Shown in pieces: positions 16,084 through 25,353 of a stretch of 64,000 nt of DNA. Within the stretch, counting starts at the first letter, position 1. Each line of letters opens with the position of its first letter. The stretch covers positions 128,866 through 192,865 of the forward strand of contig JAWVCW010000031.1 of NCBI GenBank assembly GCA_033857955.1. The letters run 5' to 3'. The notes below the pieces were generated by a model. It was not told the origin of the DNA. It did not search any database and saw only the letters and a program-made list of their open reading frames with translations. Source of the DNA: Gaiellasilicea sp033857955. GTDB taxonomy: Bacteria > Actinomycetota > Thermoleophilia > Gaiellales > Gaiellaceae. The position numbers and the translations under genes were made by a program.

Positions 16084-17868
16084 CTATCGCTCGTTCGCTC
16101 CTAGTGCCTTGTCGAGCAGGAGCGCCGTGTTCACGAGCCCGATGTGCGAGAACGCCTGCGGGAAGTTGCCGACGAGCCGCTCGAGCTTCGGGTCGTACTC
16201 CTCCGAGAGCAGGCCGAGATCGTTGCGGAGCGTCAGCATGCGGTCGAACAGCTCGCGGGCCTCGTCGAGCTCGCCGAGCAGAACGAGATTGTCGATGAAC
16301 CAGAAGGTGCACAGGAAGAACGCGCCTTCGCCGGGCGGCAGGCCATCCACGGTCTCCGTCTCCTCGTCGTGCCGGTACCTGAGGACGAAGCCGTCCTGCA
16401 TCAGCTCGCGACGCACGGCATCGACCGTGCCGCGCACGCGCGAGTCGTCGGGCGGCAGGAAGCCGAAGAGTGGGATCGTCAGCAGGCTCGCGTCGAGCCG
16501 CTTCGAGTCGTAGGACTGCACGAACGACTGCAGCTCCTCGTCATAGCCCTGCTCCAGCACCTCGGCCTTGATGGCGTCGCGAGCGGCCCGCCAGCGGTCG
16601 ACGGCGCCGTCCCGCCCGTACTCCTCTACCGCCTTGACGCCCCGGTCGAACGCAACCCAGGCCATCACCTTCGAGTGGGTAAAGTGACGCCGCGGCCCGC
16701 GGACCTCCCAGATTCCCTCGTCGGGCTCGTGCCAGCGCCGCTCGAGGTTCGCCAACATCACCTTCTGGATCTCCCACGACTGGTCCTTCGGCTCGATCTC
16801 GCGTCGACGCGCCTGGTGGAGCACGTCGAGCACCTCGCCGTAGACATCGAGCTGGAACTGGGTGCTGGCGTTGTTTCCGACCCGGACCGGGCGAGAGTTC
16901 TCGTAGCCGTTGAGCCACGTGACCTCCCACTCGGCCAGGCGGCGCTCGCCGGCGGCGCCGTACATGATCTGCAGATCGTCCGGATCACCGGCGACGGCTC
17001 GCAACAGCCACGTCCGCCAGGCCTGCGCCTCCTCGTGGAAGCCACACTCAAGCAGTGCGTCGAGCGCGAACGTCGCGTCCCGCAGCCAGCAGTAACGGTA
17101 GTCCCAGTTGCGGACGCCGCCGATTTGCTCCGGCAGCGACGTCGTGGGCGCCGCGACGATGCCGCCGGTCGGGCGGTAGGTGAGTGCCTTGAGGGTCATC
17201 AACGACCGCGTCACGGCTTCCTCCCAGCGGCCCTTATAGGTGCAGTGTTCGAGCCACTCGCGCCAGAACGAACAGGTCTCGTCGAGCGCTTGTTCAGGGT
17301 CGATCGCCTCAGGAATCTCCTGATGCGACGGGTACCACGTCAGGACGTAGGACATGCGCTCGCCGGGCTCGATCGTGAATTCGCAGACCGTGCGCAGATT
17401 CTCCCCGCGCATCGGAGCCCTCGACCTCAAGGCGAGTGCGTCCGGCCCCGCGATCGCGACGCGTATGTCCTCGCCGACCCGGCGCACCCACGGCACGATC
17501 TCCCCGTAGCCAAATCGGATGACGAGCTCCATCCTGATCGGCACCGAGCCCTCGACTCCCTCCACGATCCGCACGAGGTCCGGCTCAGCGCCTCGAGGCG
17601 GCATGAAGTCGATGACGCGGACGATGCCCGCTTCGCAGTGGAAGTCGAGCTCGTGGACCAGGGTTCCTTCGCGGTAGCGCCGCTCGGTGTGGAGCACCTC
17701 ACAATCCGGCGCGAGCAGCCAGCGGCCGTCCCACTCGTCGCCGAGCAGCGCGCTGAAGCAGGCGTCCGAGTCGAAGCGGGGGAAGCAGAGCCAGTCGATC
17801 GAGCCGTTGCGGCCGACGAGCGCCGCCGTTTGCAGATCGCTGATCAGGCCGTAGTCCTCGAGCTTCAT
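16084..17868 (-). CDS. Glycoside hydrolase family 15 protein (glucoamylase/trehalase-like)
   Basis: GH15 enzymes release glucose from alpha-glucans or trehalose by inversion. The 594-residue protein starts with the bacterial GH15 N-terminus (YGLISDLQTAALVGRNGSIDWLCFPRFDS), then a beta-sandwich and an alpha/alpha barrel with GGVRNWDYRYCWLRDATF and a C-terminal LSEEYDP-GNFPQAFSH region containing the second acidic residue. No signal peptide is visible, so it probably acts in the cytoplasm. I chose the ATG at 17868 because the family begins there; upstream frame is unrelated. Glucan versus trehalose specificity cannot be decided. A small gene and a glycosyltransferase lie just upstream on the same strand. 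Confidence 0.94.
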   Translation of the reverse strand: MKLEDYGLISDLQTAALVGRNGSIDWLCFPRFDSDACFSALLGDEWDGRWLLAPDCEVLHTERRYREGTLVHELDFHCEAGIVRVIDFMPPRGAEPDLVRIVEGVEGSVPIRMELVIRFGYGEIVPWVRRVGEDIRVAIAGPDALALRSRAPMRGENLRTVCEFTIEPGERMSYVLTWYPSHQEIPEAIDPEQALDETCSFWREWLEHCTYKGRWEEAVTRSLMTLKALTYRPTGGIVAAPTTSLPEQIGGVRNWDYRYCWLRDATFALDALLECGFHEEAQAWRTWLLRAVAGDPDDLQIMYGAAGERRLAEWEVTWLNGYENSRPVRVGNNASTQFQLDVYGEVLDVLHQARRREIEPKDQSWEIQKVMLANLERRWHEPDEGIWEVRGPRRHFTHSKVMAWVAFDRGVKAVEEYGRDGAVDRWRAARDAIKAEVLEQGYDEELQSFVQSYDSKRLDASLLTIPLFGFLPPDDSRVRGTVDAVRRELMQDGFVLRYRHDEETETVDGLPPGEGAFFLCTFWFIDNLVLLGELDEARELFDRMLTLRNDLGLLSEEYDPKLERLVGNFPQAFSHIGLVNTALLLDKALGANER

Positions 17869-17876
17869 CGCATGTC

Positions 17877-18182
17877 CTAGAGTCCCGCCGGGAGCGTCGG
17901 AAAGCGCTTTCGCGCGGCGCGGCCGAACGCCTGCTCGTAGGCCTCGTGCGAGTCGCCGTCGAGCGTCATCGCATATGTGTCGCGGAGCGCTTCGAGAGCC
18001 TCGACGACCGACTCGAGAACGAGCAGGTAGTCCCCGTAGGCCTCCTCGGCATCCTCCCGCTCGGCATCGTCGTACGCGCGGGCCGCCGCGGCGGCCTCCC
18101 GGAGCAACGCGGCCTCGTCTTCCTCGAAGAGGTCGAGCTGGCGGCGCACGAGGTCGCCGAAGCGGTTGCGGCGGAAGATCAC
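17877..18182 (-). CDS. Conserved-looking small acidic helical protein
   Basis: A 101-residue soluble protein, rich in Ala and Glu and predicted to be almost wholly helical (RRQLDLFEEDEAALLREAAAAARAYDDAERED). The GTG start overlaps the end of the upstream glycosyltransferase gene by 4 bp (GTGA), and the GH15 gene follows 8 bp later, so all three form one transcription unit. I do not recognise a family. The coupling to sugar genes suggests a related role, which is inference only. Confidence 0.7.
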   Translation of the reverse strand: MIFRRNRFGDLVRRQLDLFEEDEAALLREAAAAARAYDDAEREDAEEAYGDYLLVLESVVEALEALRDTYAMTLDGDSHEAYEQAFGRAARKRFPTLPAGL

Positions 18183-19216
18183 GCGAGCTCGCCGTAGAGC
18201 TCGAGGTGGGCCAGTGCGGAAGCGTCCCAGGAGAGCGCCTCGCGCGCGCGAAGAGCCCCGGCACGCGCCTCGGCGAGAGCCGACTCGTCGTCGAGCAGCT
18301 CGCGGACGGCGCTACCCAGCGCGGCAACGTCATCGGCCGGGACGACTCGGCCCGCGCCGTAGCGCGCAACCGTTTCGCCGAGACCGCCGACGTCGTAGAC
18401 GACCGCAGGAACTCCGGCGCCCAGCGCCTGCAACAGGGCGCCGCTCTGGTCGAGCTCCGCGCGGTACGGGAACACTGCGACGGTTGACTCACCCAGAGCA
18501 CGCTCCATCTCTCCCGCGGAGAGATAGCCGAGGCGGAGCTCCGCGCCGTCGAGAGCGGGCAGCGGACCGACCGATTCGCCGGCCACGAGCAGTCGTGCTC
18601 CTGCTGCTCGCGCCGCCTCGGCCGAGTGCTCGATCTGCTTGTAGGGACGCACCATTCCCAGGGCGAGCACGGTGCGCCCGTCGTCCCGCCGCTCCGGGTC
18701 GCTCGGAGAGACGGGGTGGGGGATGACGCGCAGCTTCCCGGCCGGAACACCGAAGTCGACGAGCGTCTGGCGCCCGCGCTCGGAGTGGACGACGATCCGC
18801 TCGAAGCGGCCGAACATGCGCCGCCACAACGCCGCCTTGTGGGCCGTTCGCCGGGGGAGCAGATCGTGCGCTGTCAACACGAGTGGCGAGCGATGCCGGA
18901 GCAACCAGGCTTCGAGCTCAGGTGCCGCGAGCCACTGCATGTGGACGACGTCGGCGCCGAGGGCTGCCAGCCGCGCGAGGCCGAAGGGGTGCTCGAGCGC
19001 TTTCATGGGAAGCCGGAGTGGTGAGCGCTGGAAGACGCGTGACGACAGCGGGTAGAAGATCTCGCGGCGGCGGTAACCGACGGCCTCGGCGACGGCGCCG
19101 AAGCGAAAACGCGAGGTCATGAGGTCGACGTCCGCTCCAGCGCGGGCCAGCGCCGCGGCGAGCTCATGGTCGTAGGCAGGCGTGAACGCGGGTGGATCGG
19201 CGATGAGGACGCGCAT
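18179..19216 (-). CDS. Glycosyltransferase, GT-B fold (GT4-like)
   Basis: A 345-residue retaining-type GT-B glycosyltransferase. The N-terminal domain starts MRVLIADPPAFTPAYDHELAAALA, and the C-terminal donor-binding domain has KLRVIPHPVSP, a long LLVAGES strand and the family E/G region VFPYRAELDQSGALLQALGAGVPAVVYDVGG. The likely donor is a nucleotide sugar; the acceptor is unknown. The open frame runs further upstream, but the fold begins at the ATG at 19216. It heads a unit with the small helical protein and the GH15 enzyme and is divergent from the gene at 19237. Confidence 0.92.
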   Translation of the reverse strand: MRVLIADPPAFTPAYDHELAAALARAGADVDLMTSRFRFGAVAEAVGYRRREIFYPLSSRVFQRSPLRLPMKALEHPFGLARLAALGADVVHMQWLAAPELEAWLLRHRSPLVLTAHDLLPRRTAHKAALWRRMFGRFERIVVHSERGRQTLVDFGVPAGKLRVIPHPVSPSDPERRDDGRTVLALGMVRPYKQIEHSAEAARAAGARLLVAGESVGPLPALDGAELRLGYLSAGEMERALGESTVAVFPYRAELDQSGALLQALGAGVPAVVYDVGGLGETVARYGAGRVVPADDVAALGSAVRELLDDESALAEARAGALRAREALSWDASALAHLELYGELA

Positions 19217-19236
19217 CGCTCGTAGGGTATTCAGCG

Positions 19237-19932
19237 ATGCTCGTCCGCAGCTGGAATGTCTTTCACGGAAACACCCTTCCGCCAGACCCGCGCAGTCATC
19301 TGGAGGAGATGATCCGGCTCGCAACCGCCGACCGGCCGGACGCGCTTTGCCTCCAGGAGGTGCCGCTCTGGTCGCTGTCCCACCTGCCGCGCTGGAGCGG
19401 GATGACAGAACGTCATGTCGTCACCCGCCGTGCACCGCTCGGCATCTGGCTCGGCGGCGTGATCACGCGGCTCAACAACGGCTTCTTCCGCTCGAGGCTC
19501 GCCGGCCAGGCGAATGCGATCCTGCTCGCTCCCGGTCTCGAGCCCGTCGAGCACCGCTCGCTCAGGATCGACGAGCGCCTCAGAGAGCCGCGCCACTGCC
19601 ACGCCGTCAAGCTCGACCGGCTCGTCGTCGGCAACCTCCATGCCACCAGTGACATCCGCCGTCCGGAGGTCCCGGCCGCCGAGATCATGCGCGCCGAGGC
19701 GTTCGTCACCGAGATCGCAGACGGTCTTCCGTGCGTCCTCGCCGGCGATTTCAACATTCGCGCCGAGCATCTGCGCGAGCTTCAGGGCTGGTCGGCCCTC
19801 GGGCCGGGCATCGACCACGTCCTCGTGCGAGGGCTCGCGGCCTCGCCGCTCGAGGTTTGGCCGCTCGAACGCCGTCGCCAGAATGGCGTCGTGCTCTCCG
19901 ATCACGCCCCCGTCGACGTCATGATCGGATGA
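19237..19932 (+). CDS. Endonuclease/exonuclease/phosphatase-fold hydrolase
   Basis: A 231-residue metal-dependent hydrolase of the EEP (DNase I-like) fold. The visible motifs are SWNVFHGN at the start, LCLQEV (catalytic Glu), GNLHAT, AGDFNI and SDHAPV (catalytic His) at the end. Substrates in the family range from nucleic acids to phospholipid head groups, and nothing here decides among them. There is no signal peptide. Its stop overlaps the start of the aminotransferase gene by 4 bp (ATGA). Confidence 0.9.
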   Translation: MLVRSWNVFHGNTLPPDPRSHLEEMIRLATADRPDALCLQEVPLWSLSHLPRWSGMTERHVVTRRAPLGIWLGGVITRLNNGFFRSRLAGQANAILLAPGLEPVEHRSLRIDERLREPRHCHAVKLDRLVVGNLHATSDIRRPEVPAAEIMRAEAFVTEIADGLPCVLAGDFNIRAEHLRELQGWSALGPGIDHVLVRGLAASPLEVWPLERRRQNGVVLSDHAPVDVMIG

Positions 19933-20978
19933 CACCGGCCGAGGCTCGTGCGCTCTTCCCCGTCCTCGAGCACATCGCGTATCTGAACGCCGGCACGTTC
20001 GGGCCGCTTGCCCGCCCGACGTTCGACGCGGTGCAGCAGCAGCTGCAGGCAGACCTCGAGCGTGGCCGAGTGGGGAAGCCATACTTCGAACGGCTCCTGC
20101 AGCTGCGGACCGACGTGCGCGCCGCTCTCGCCGAGCTCGTAGGTGTCGAGCCGGAGCACGTGTCGCTCACGGGGTCGACGACAGACGGCTGCAACATCGT
20201 GCTCGCCGGGCTCGGCCTCGCGCCGGATGACGAGATCGTGATCACGGCCGAGGAGCACTTCGGCCTGACGGGGCCCGTGCACGCGAGCGGCGCCCGCGTC
20301 GTCGTGGTGGACGCCGACCCGGACGCGATCCTCGGGGCTGTCTCGGCGCGCACCCGTCTGATCGCGGTCTCGCACGTGCTCTGGACGAGCGGCCGCCTCC
20401 TACCGGTGCACGAGCTGCGCGAGCGCTCAGGCGTTCCGATCCTCGTCGACGGCGCTCAGTCGGTCGGCGCGATCCCGGTCGACGCGAACGGCCTCGACTT
20501 CTTGACGATCTCCGGCCAAAAGTGGCTGTGCGGGCCGGATGCGACGGGCGCGCTCGTCGTCTCCGATCCCGAGCGGCTGCGCGTCGCCCGGCCGAGCTAC
20601 TTCTCCCAGTCCGCCTACGAGCCGTCCGGCAGCTTCGAGCCCGCAGCCGGCGCGGCCCGCTTCGATCACGGCTGGATCCCGACAGCGAGCCTCGCCGGCT
20701 TCCTGACCGCGCTCGAGCTGCCGCCCGACTGGTCGTTCGACCGAGCCAAGGAGGAGGCCCGCCGCTGCCGGCAGCTGCTGGAGCCGCTCGTCGAGCTCGT
20801 GCCGGGAGATGCGACGCTCGTCGCCTTCCGAGCGGACGATCCCCCCGCGCTCGTCGCCCGCCTCGCGGAGGCGAACGTCGCGGTCCGGGAAATCCCGGGA
20901 AGCGGCCTCGTCCGCGTCTCCTGCGGCTGGTGGACGAACGAGGACGATCTGATACGGCTCGTCGCGCTACTCCGATGA
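19929..20978 (+). CDS. Class V aminotransferase, PLP-dependent (cysteine desulfurase/isopenicillin epimerase-like)
   Basis: A 349-residue fold-type I PLP enzyme. It has YLNAGTFGPL at the start, the phosphate-binding SLTGSTTDG segment, the cofactor Asp in VDGAQSVGAIPVD, and the Schiff-base lysine in SGQKWLCGPDATG. The pattern fits the aminotransferase V branch that includes cysteine desulfurase-like and selenocysteine lyase-like proteins, and the precise reaction cannot be assigned. It overlaps the preceding EEP gene by 4 bp, so the two are co-expressed. The 3' end overlaps the convergent gene at 20967 by 12 bp. Confidence 0.92.
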   Translation: MTPAEARALFPVLEHIAYLNAGTFGPLARPTFDAVQQQLQADLERGRVGKPYFERLLQLRTDVRAALAELVGVEPEHVSLTGSTTDGCNIVLAGLGLAPDDEIVITAEEHFGLTGPVHASGARVVVVDADPDAILGAVSARTRLIAVSHVLWTSGRLLPVHELRERSGVPILVDGAQSVGAIPVDANGLDFLTISGQKWLCGPDATGALVVSDPERLRVARPSYFSQSAYEPSGSFEPAAGAARFDHGWIPTASLAGFLTALELPPDWSFDRAKEEARRCRQLLEPLVELVPGDATLVAFRADDPPALVARLAEANVAVREIPGSGLVRVSCGWWTNEDDLIRLVALLR

Positions 20979-21803
20979 TGAGAAGGAGGCCGCGACAAGC
21001 AGGGGGAAGTGATCGGAGCCGACGGCGCGCCCCGTCCGCGATGAGACGGAGAGCGCGGAGCCGGCAAGGCACTGGTCGATCGGGACGCGAAGCAGGCTGT
21101 TCCAGACGGGGTACGTCCATTCGAACGGGCGCCACGGGTCGTCGCGCTCGAGCCGACCTCGATCGCGAAGGTCCTGGAAGGGCGCGGTCCACGGCGCGGC
21201 GTTGAGGTCGCCGCAGACGAGAGCCGTGTCGCCGGCGTCGCGAGCCAGCGTCCCGAGATTCCGCATGAACTCGCGATGTCGCGCCGCAGCGCCACTGCGG
21301 ATCGCCGAAGGGCTGTGCGCGACGAACAGCTCCATACCGCGGCCGTCGATCGACACAGTCGCGCGTGCGACGGGTGGCCACTTCCGGGCGGGGTAGACGA
21401 TGCGCGCGTTCCGCAGCGGCACCCGGCTGTAGAGCCCGATGCCGTACGCGCCTGGCTGCGCTCGGAGCACGCGATAGGGATAGTCCTTGAGCCCGGGAGC
21501 AATGCCTGCGGCCCAGTCTCTGCTCAGCTCCGTCAGCCCGATCACGTCGGGGTGTTCGCGCTCCACGAGCTCGAGCAGGGGCCTGTAGTCGTTGCCCGGA
21601 TACCAGACATTGGCGACGAGCAGCCGGAGTTGCGGCTGAGTCGGATCGGGCCGGCTGCCGGCGAGCAGACCCGGCAGCAGCCCAACGGCGTTGACGGTGG
21701 CAAGCGCAACCGCGGCGAGGCCGATCCGACGGCGCCCGGCGAGGGCGGCGACTGCTCCCAGCACGAGCGCGGCGCCGAAGTACTGGGCCCTGAAGAGCGC
21801 CAA
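20967..21803 (-). CDS. Membrane-anchored endonuclease/exonuclease/phosphatase-family protein
   Basis: The N-terminal third is hydrophobic (about two membrane helices) and the rest is an EEP fold with LLVANVWYPGN, VIGLTELS, VAHSP, CGDLNAAPWT and GSDHFPL. This is the common actinobacterial architecture with the hydrolase facing outside. The TTG at 21803 is the first standard start. The frame stays open further upstream, and a CTG at 21917 would add RKLLGVALTAALATTAAAG, a convincing extra membrane helix that overlaps the HD gene's stop by 8 bp. The true protein may therefore be 316 rather than 278 residues. It is probably co-transcribed with the HD gene. Confidence 0.87.
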   Translation of the reverse strand: MALFRAQYFGAALVLGAVAALAGRRRIGLAAVALATVNAVGLLPGLLAGSRPDPTQPQLRLLVANVWYPGNDYRPLLELVEREHPDVIGLTELSRDWAAGIAPGLKDYPYRVLRAQPGAYGIGLYSRVPLRNARIVYPARKWPPVARATVSIDGRGMELFVAHSPSAIRSGAAARHREFMRNLGTLARDAGDTALVCGDLNAAPWTAPFQDLRDRGRLERDDPWRPFEWTYPVWNSLLRVPIDQCLAGSALSVSSRTGRAVGSDHFPLLVAASFSSSE

Positions 21804-21909
21804 CAGCTCACCCGGGAACGTGCGGCCGTCGAGAAAGCCTCCGACCGTGAGTGCGAACCCCGCCGCCGCCGTGGTCGCGAGCGCCGCTGTGAGCGCGACG
21901 CCGAGGAGC

Positions 21910-22485
21910 TTACGCAGCGTCCGCCGCCGTGCGCAGGCCGAGCTCCTTCGAGATCGGCTGCAGAGCGGCGACGACGTTCGCGATGTGCTCGTCGAGCTCG
22001 ACCCCGATCAGCTCCGCGCCCGCGTAGACCTCGTCGCGGTGCACGCCGGCGGCAAACGACGGCTGCTTCAGCTTCTTCTTGACCGACTTCGGCTCGAGCC
22101 CGTCGAGGCCCGCAGGGCGCACGAGCCCACAGGCGTGGATGAAGCCCGAGATCTCGTCGCACGCGAAGAGCGTCTTCTTCAGCGGTGTGTCGCGCTCCAG
22201 CCCGAGATGGTCGGCATGCGAGAGGATGGCCACGACCACGTCTTCCGGGTAGCCCGCGTCGCGGAGGATCGGGGCACCGTCCTGCGGGTGCTCGTCGAGC
22301 GTGGGGTGGATCTCGTAGTCGAAGTCGTGGAGGAGCGCGACGACGCCCCACAGCTCCTCGTCCTCGCCGAACCGGCGGGCGTACGAGCGGGTGGACGCCT
22401 CGACGGCGAGCGCATGCCGGAGGAGCGACTCGCTCTTCGTGTACTGCGTCAGCGTCTCCCAGGCCCTCTCGCGCGTCAGCTCCAT
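21910..22485 (-). CDS. HD-domain hydrolase
   Basis: A 191-residue HD-superfamily protein. The metal ligands are visible as LLRHALAVE (first His), ALLHDFDYEIHP (the HD pair), AILSHADH and ACDEISGF. Family members act as metal-dependent phosphohydrolases, often on nucleotides; the substrate here is unknown. It ends next to and probably upstream of the EEP gene on the same strand, and it is divergent from murA. Confidence 0.9.
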   Translation of the reverse strand: MELTRERAWETLTQYTKSESLLRHALAVEASTRSYARRFGEDEELWGVVALLHDFDYEIHPTLDEHPQDGAPILRDAGYPEDVVVAILSHADHLGLERDTPLKKTLFACDEISGFIHACGLVRPAGLDGLEPKSVKKKLKQPSFAAGVHRDEVYAGAELIGVELDEHIANVVAALQPISKELGLRTAADAA

Positions 22486-22536
22486 CGGACGTCTACGATA
22501 CCCCGCCTGGTGAGCACCACTACGCTAGCCACCGGA

Positions 22537-23817
22537 ATGCAGTCCTTCGTGATCGAGGGTGGACGCCCCCTCGGCGGGACGATCCGCGCCGCCGGGAACA
22601 AGAACGGTGCCCTCCCGATCCTGGCCGCGTGCGCGCTCGCGACCGAGCCCGTGCAGCTGACGAACGTCCCTCGGATCCGCGACGTCCAGACGATGCTCGA
22701 GCTCCTCGCGGACATCGGCGCCGACGTCGAGTGGACGGGCGAGAACGACATCCGCGTCGACCCGGTGGGCATCCACAAGACGGACCTCGACGAGGAGCTC
22801 TGCCGTCGCATCCGAGCATCGTTCCTGCTCGCGGGCCCGCTGCTCGCCCGGTTCGGCCGTGTGACCGTGCCTCCGCCGGGCGGCGACGTGATCGGGCGCC
22901 GGCGCCTCGACCCGCACATTCACGGCCTGGCCGAGCTCGGCGCCGAGATCGAGATCGACGGCCGGTATGAGATGAGCACGCCCGGCCTGCGCGGCAAGTC
23001 GGTCTTCCTCGACGAGGCGAGCGTGATGGCGACGGAGAACGTCGTCATGGCTGCCGTGCTCGCGGAGGGCGAGACCGTGATCGGGAACGCGGCCTGCGAG
23101 CCGCATGTCCAGGATCTCTGCCGCTTCCTCGTCTCGCTCGGGGCGCAGATCGAGGGAATCGAGTCGAATGTCCTCCGCATCCAGGGAGTCCGGGAACTCG
23201 GCGGGGGCTCGTGGCGCGTCGCGCCGGAGCACATCGAGGTCGGCAGCTTCATCGGCCTCGCCGCGGCGACAGGTGGCGACCTCACGATCGAGGAGGTCGA
23301 GCCACGTGATCTGGTCTCGATTCTGCCCGCCTTCGAGCGCCTCGGTGTACGGGTCGAGGTGGGCGAGACGACGATCCGGGTGCCGCCCCGGCAGGAGCTC
23401 GTGATCCAGGACGACCTCGGCGGGCAGATCCCGAAGATCGAGGACGGCCCCTGGCCCGCGTTCCCGGCCGACCTCACGTCGATTGCCGTCGTCACCGCAA
23501 CGCAGGCGCAGGGAACGGTGCTCGTCTTCGAGAAGATGTTCGAGAGCCGTCTCTTCTTCGTGGACAAGCTCGTCGCGATGGGAGCCCGGATCATTCTCTG
23601 CGACCCGCACCGGGCTGTGGTCACCGGCCCTGCACAGCTCTACGGCGAGCGTCTGACGAGTCCGGACATCCGCGCCGGCATGGCGATGCTGATCGCCGCG
23701 CTCTGCGCGGAAGGCACGTCGACGATCGGCAACGTGGGCGAGATCGACCGCGGCTACGAGCGCATCGACGAGCGCCTGCGCGCTCTCGGCGCCCAGATCG
23801 AGCGCATCGAAGCCTGA
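22537..23817 (+). CDS. murA: UDP-N-acetylglucosamine 1-carboxyvinyltransferase, Asp-type active site
   Basis: MurA transfers enolpyruvate from PEP to UDP-GlcNAc, the first committed step of peptidoglycan synthesis. The 426-residue protein has NKNGALP with the conserved Lys22-Asn23, and the flexible loop PPPGGDVIGRRRLDPHIHG. In this loop Asp117 replaces the Cys that fosfomycin alkylates; the same substitution is known in Mycobacterium tuberculosis and confers fosfomycin resistance. The second half has the mirrored EPT fold (DLVSILPAFERLG). I chose the ATG at 22537; a GTG at 22510 would add nine residues. It stands alone with divergent and convergent neighbours. Confidence 0.97.
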   Translation: MQSFVIEGGRPLGGTIRAAGNKNGALPILAACALATEPVQLTNVPRIRDVQTMLELLADIGADVEWTGENDIRVDPVGIHKTDLDEELCRRIRASFLLAGPLLARFGRVTVPPPGGDVIGRRRLDPHIHGLAELGAEIEIDGRYEMSTPGLRGKSVFLDEASVMATENVVMAAVLAEGETVIGNAACEPHVQDLCRFLVSLGAQIEGIESNVLRIQGVRELGGGSWRVAPEHIEVGSFIGLAAATGGDLTIEEVEPRDLVSILPAFERLGVRVEVGETTIRVPPRQELVIQDDLGGQIPKIEDGPWPAFPADLTSIAVVTATQAQGTVLVFEKMFESRLFFVDKLVAMGARIILCDPHRAVVTGPAQLYGERLTSPDIRAGMAMLIAALCAEGTSTIGNVGEIDRGYERIDERLRALGAQIERIEA

Positions 23818-25353
23818 TCAACGCCGCGGAAGCGACACCGTCCACGGCGTCGAGACCGCGAGCTGCGCGCCGGCCGCGTCGAGTGCGGCGACCGTGAAGC
23901 GGTAGGTCTTTCCCTTCGCGAGCGCGTACGAGGCGCTCGTGTGGGTGGCGGCCGGTGCGAGCACTCGCTCGACGCCGCCGTTCTGGGCAACTGCGATCCG
24001 GTAGCTGACTGCGCCGGCCAGGGACGGCCATGAAAGTGCGACTCGCGATCCAGCGCGCCTCCCGTCCAGCCTCAGCGGAGCCGGTGCCGACGGCTGTGCC
24101 TCCGCACGCGCCACCGCCGCGGCAACGTCGAGGACGCCGTACCCGAGCTCCGGATTCCACGTTCCTCGCCCGGTGGCCGTCTGCTCGAGGATCGAAGCGA
24201 CCTCGTCGGCCCGCAGCTTGGGGTTGGCGGCCCAGACGAGCGCCGCCGCCCCTGTCACCTGCGGCGCGGCGAACGAGGTGCCGCTGCCGTAGCCGTAGAA
24301 GCCAGTGGCGGAGCCCGGGAGGCTGATCCGTGGGTAGCGCGACTCGGAGGCCGCCGCCGAGACCGCGCCGAAGACGTTCTCCCCCGGCGCCGCGAGCGAG
24401 AGGTGCGTACCCGTGCTGGAGAACGATGCGCGCCGGCCCGACTGCGTCGAGGCGCCGACCGAGAGGCCGCGCCCGCCGACGCCGCGCGAGCCGACAGGCT
24501 GGAGGAGCGCGGCCGGGTACTCGACCGGGTTCCCGCTGCCGTGGCTGTTGCCGATGGCGGCCACCAGCAACGCGCCCTTGGCGACGGCGTAGTCCACCGC
24601 ACGGCGTTCCGTCGTCGAGGTCGTCGGACCGCCGAGACTGAGGTTGATGATGCGGGCGCCGTGATCGACGGCATAGACGATCGCGGCGGCCTCGTCGACG
24701 TCGGTGAACGAGCCTTGCCGGTCAGCCGCCTCGATCACCATCAGCCGAGCATCGCCCGAGCCGCCCGCGATGCCGTCGCCGTTCGAGCTCGAGCCCGCTG
24801 CGAGCGAGGCAACGAACGTGCCGTGGCCGTTGGCGTCGGTGACGACAGCGCTCTGCGTTCGCACGCTGTACGCGAGGGGAGTCTTCGCGGCGAGGTCCGG
24901 TGCGGCCAGATCGGCGCCCGTGTCGATCACCGCGATCGTGATCCCGGCGGCTGCGCGTGCGACGGCCTCCGGAACCTGGTCGGAGTGCGTTGCTGCGTAC
25001 TGCCACTGGAAGGCGGTGTCCGGGGAGGCTGTGAGGCTCGGCTCTGCGGTGGAACGCCGGGTGGCCGTTCGCTCGACGCGTGTGATTCCCGGCTCGCCGG
25101 CGATCTCGAGCGCGTAGCGCCCAGCGTTGCGTGCCGGACGAAGCTCGGCGACTCCCAGCGCGGGGATCGTGCGCACGACCTGGGCCGGATGGCGTGCCAG
25201 GGCCTGCCGCAGTGCTCCTTCGCTCGCATACGAGACGACGGTGCTGCCGGACGAGCGCATCCCGGAGACGCGCTGGCCGGGTCCGGGCATGGCTGCGCCA
25301 TTGATAACAAAAGTCGCCAAAAAGGCGACACCGCATAGGTTGACAAGCCGCAT
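23818..25353 (-). CDS. Secreted subtilisin-like serine protease with C-terminal FN3-like domain
   Basis: A 511-residue S8 protease with a signal peptide (about residues 1-21), an I9-type propeptide region (about 35-97) and a catalytic domain with Asp144 in VIDTGAD, His177 in GHGTFVAS, the oxyanion Asn269 in AIGNSHG and Ser360 in GTSFAAP. From about residue 420 a fibronectin type III-like domain follows (LRLDGRRAGSRVALSW). No sorting signal or second membrane segment is seen, so it is probably released. The gene is preceded by a roughly 100-bp AT-richer region holding its promoter and has AGGGAG near its ATG. Confidence 0.95.
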   Translation of the reverse strand: MRLVNLCGVAFLATFVINGAAMPGPGQRVSGMRSSGSTVVSYASEGALRQALARHPAQVVRTIPALGVAELRPARNAGRYALEIAGEPGITRVERTATRRSTAEPSLTASPDTAFQWQYAATHSDQVPEAVARAAAGITIAVIDTGADLAAPDLAAKTPLAYSVRTQSAVVTDANGHGTFVASLAAGSSSNGDGIAGGSGDARLMVIEAADRQGSFTDVDEAAAIVYAVDHGARIINLSLGGPTTSTTERRAVDYAVAKGALLVAAIGNSHGSGNPVEYPAALLQPVGSRGVGGRGLSVGASTQSGRRASFSSTGTHLSLAAPGENVFGAVSAAASESRYPRISLPGSATGFYGYGSGTSFAAPQVTGAAALVWAANPKLRADEVASILEQTATGRGTWNPELGYGVLDVAAAVARAEAQPSAPAPLRLDGRRAGSRVALSWPSLAGAVSYRIAVAQNGGVERVLAPAATHTSASYALAKGKTYRFTVAALDAAGAQLAVSTPWTVSLPRR

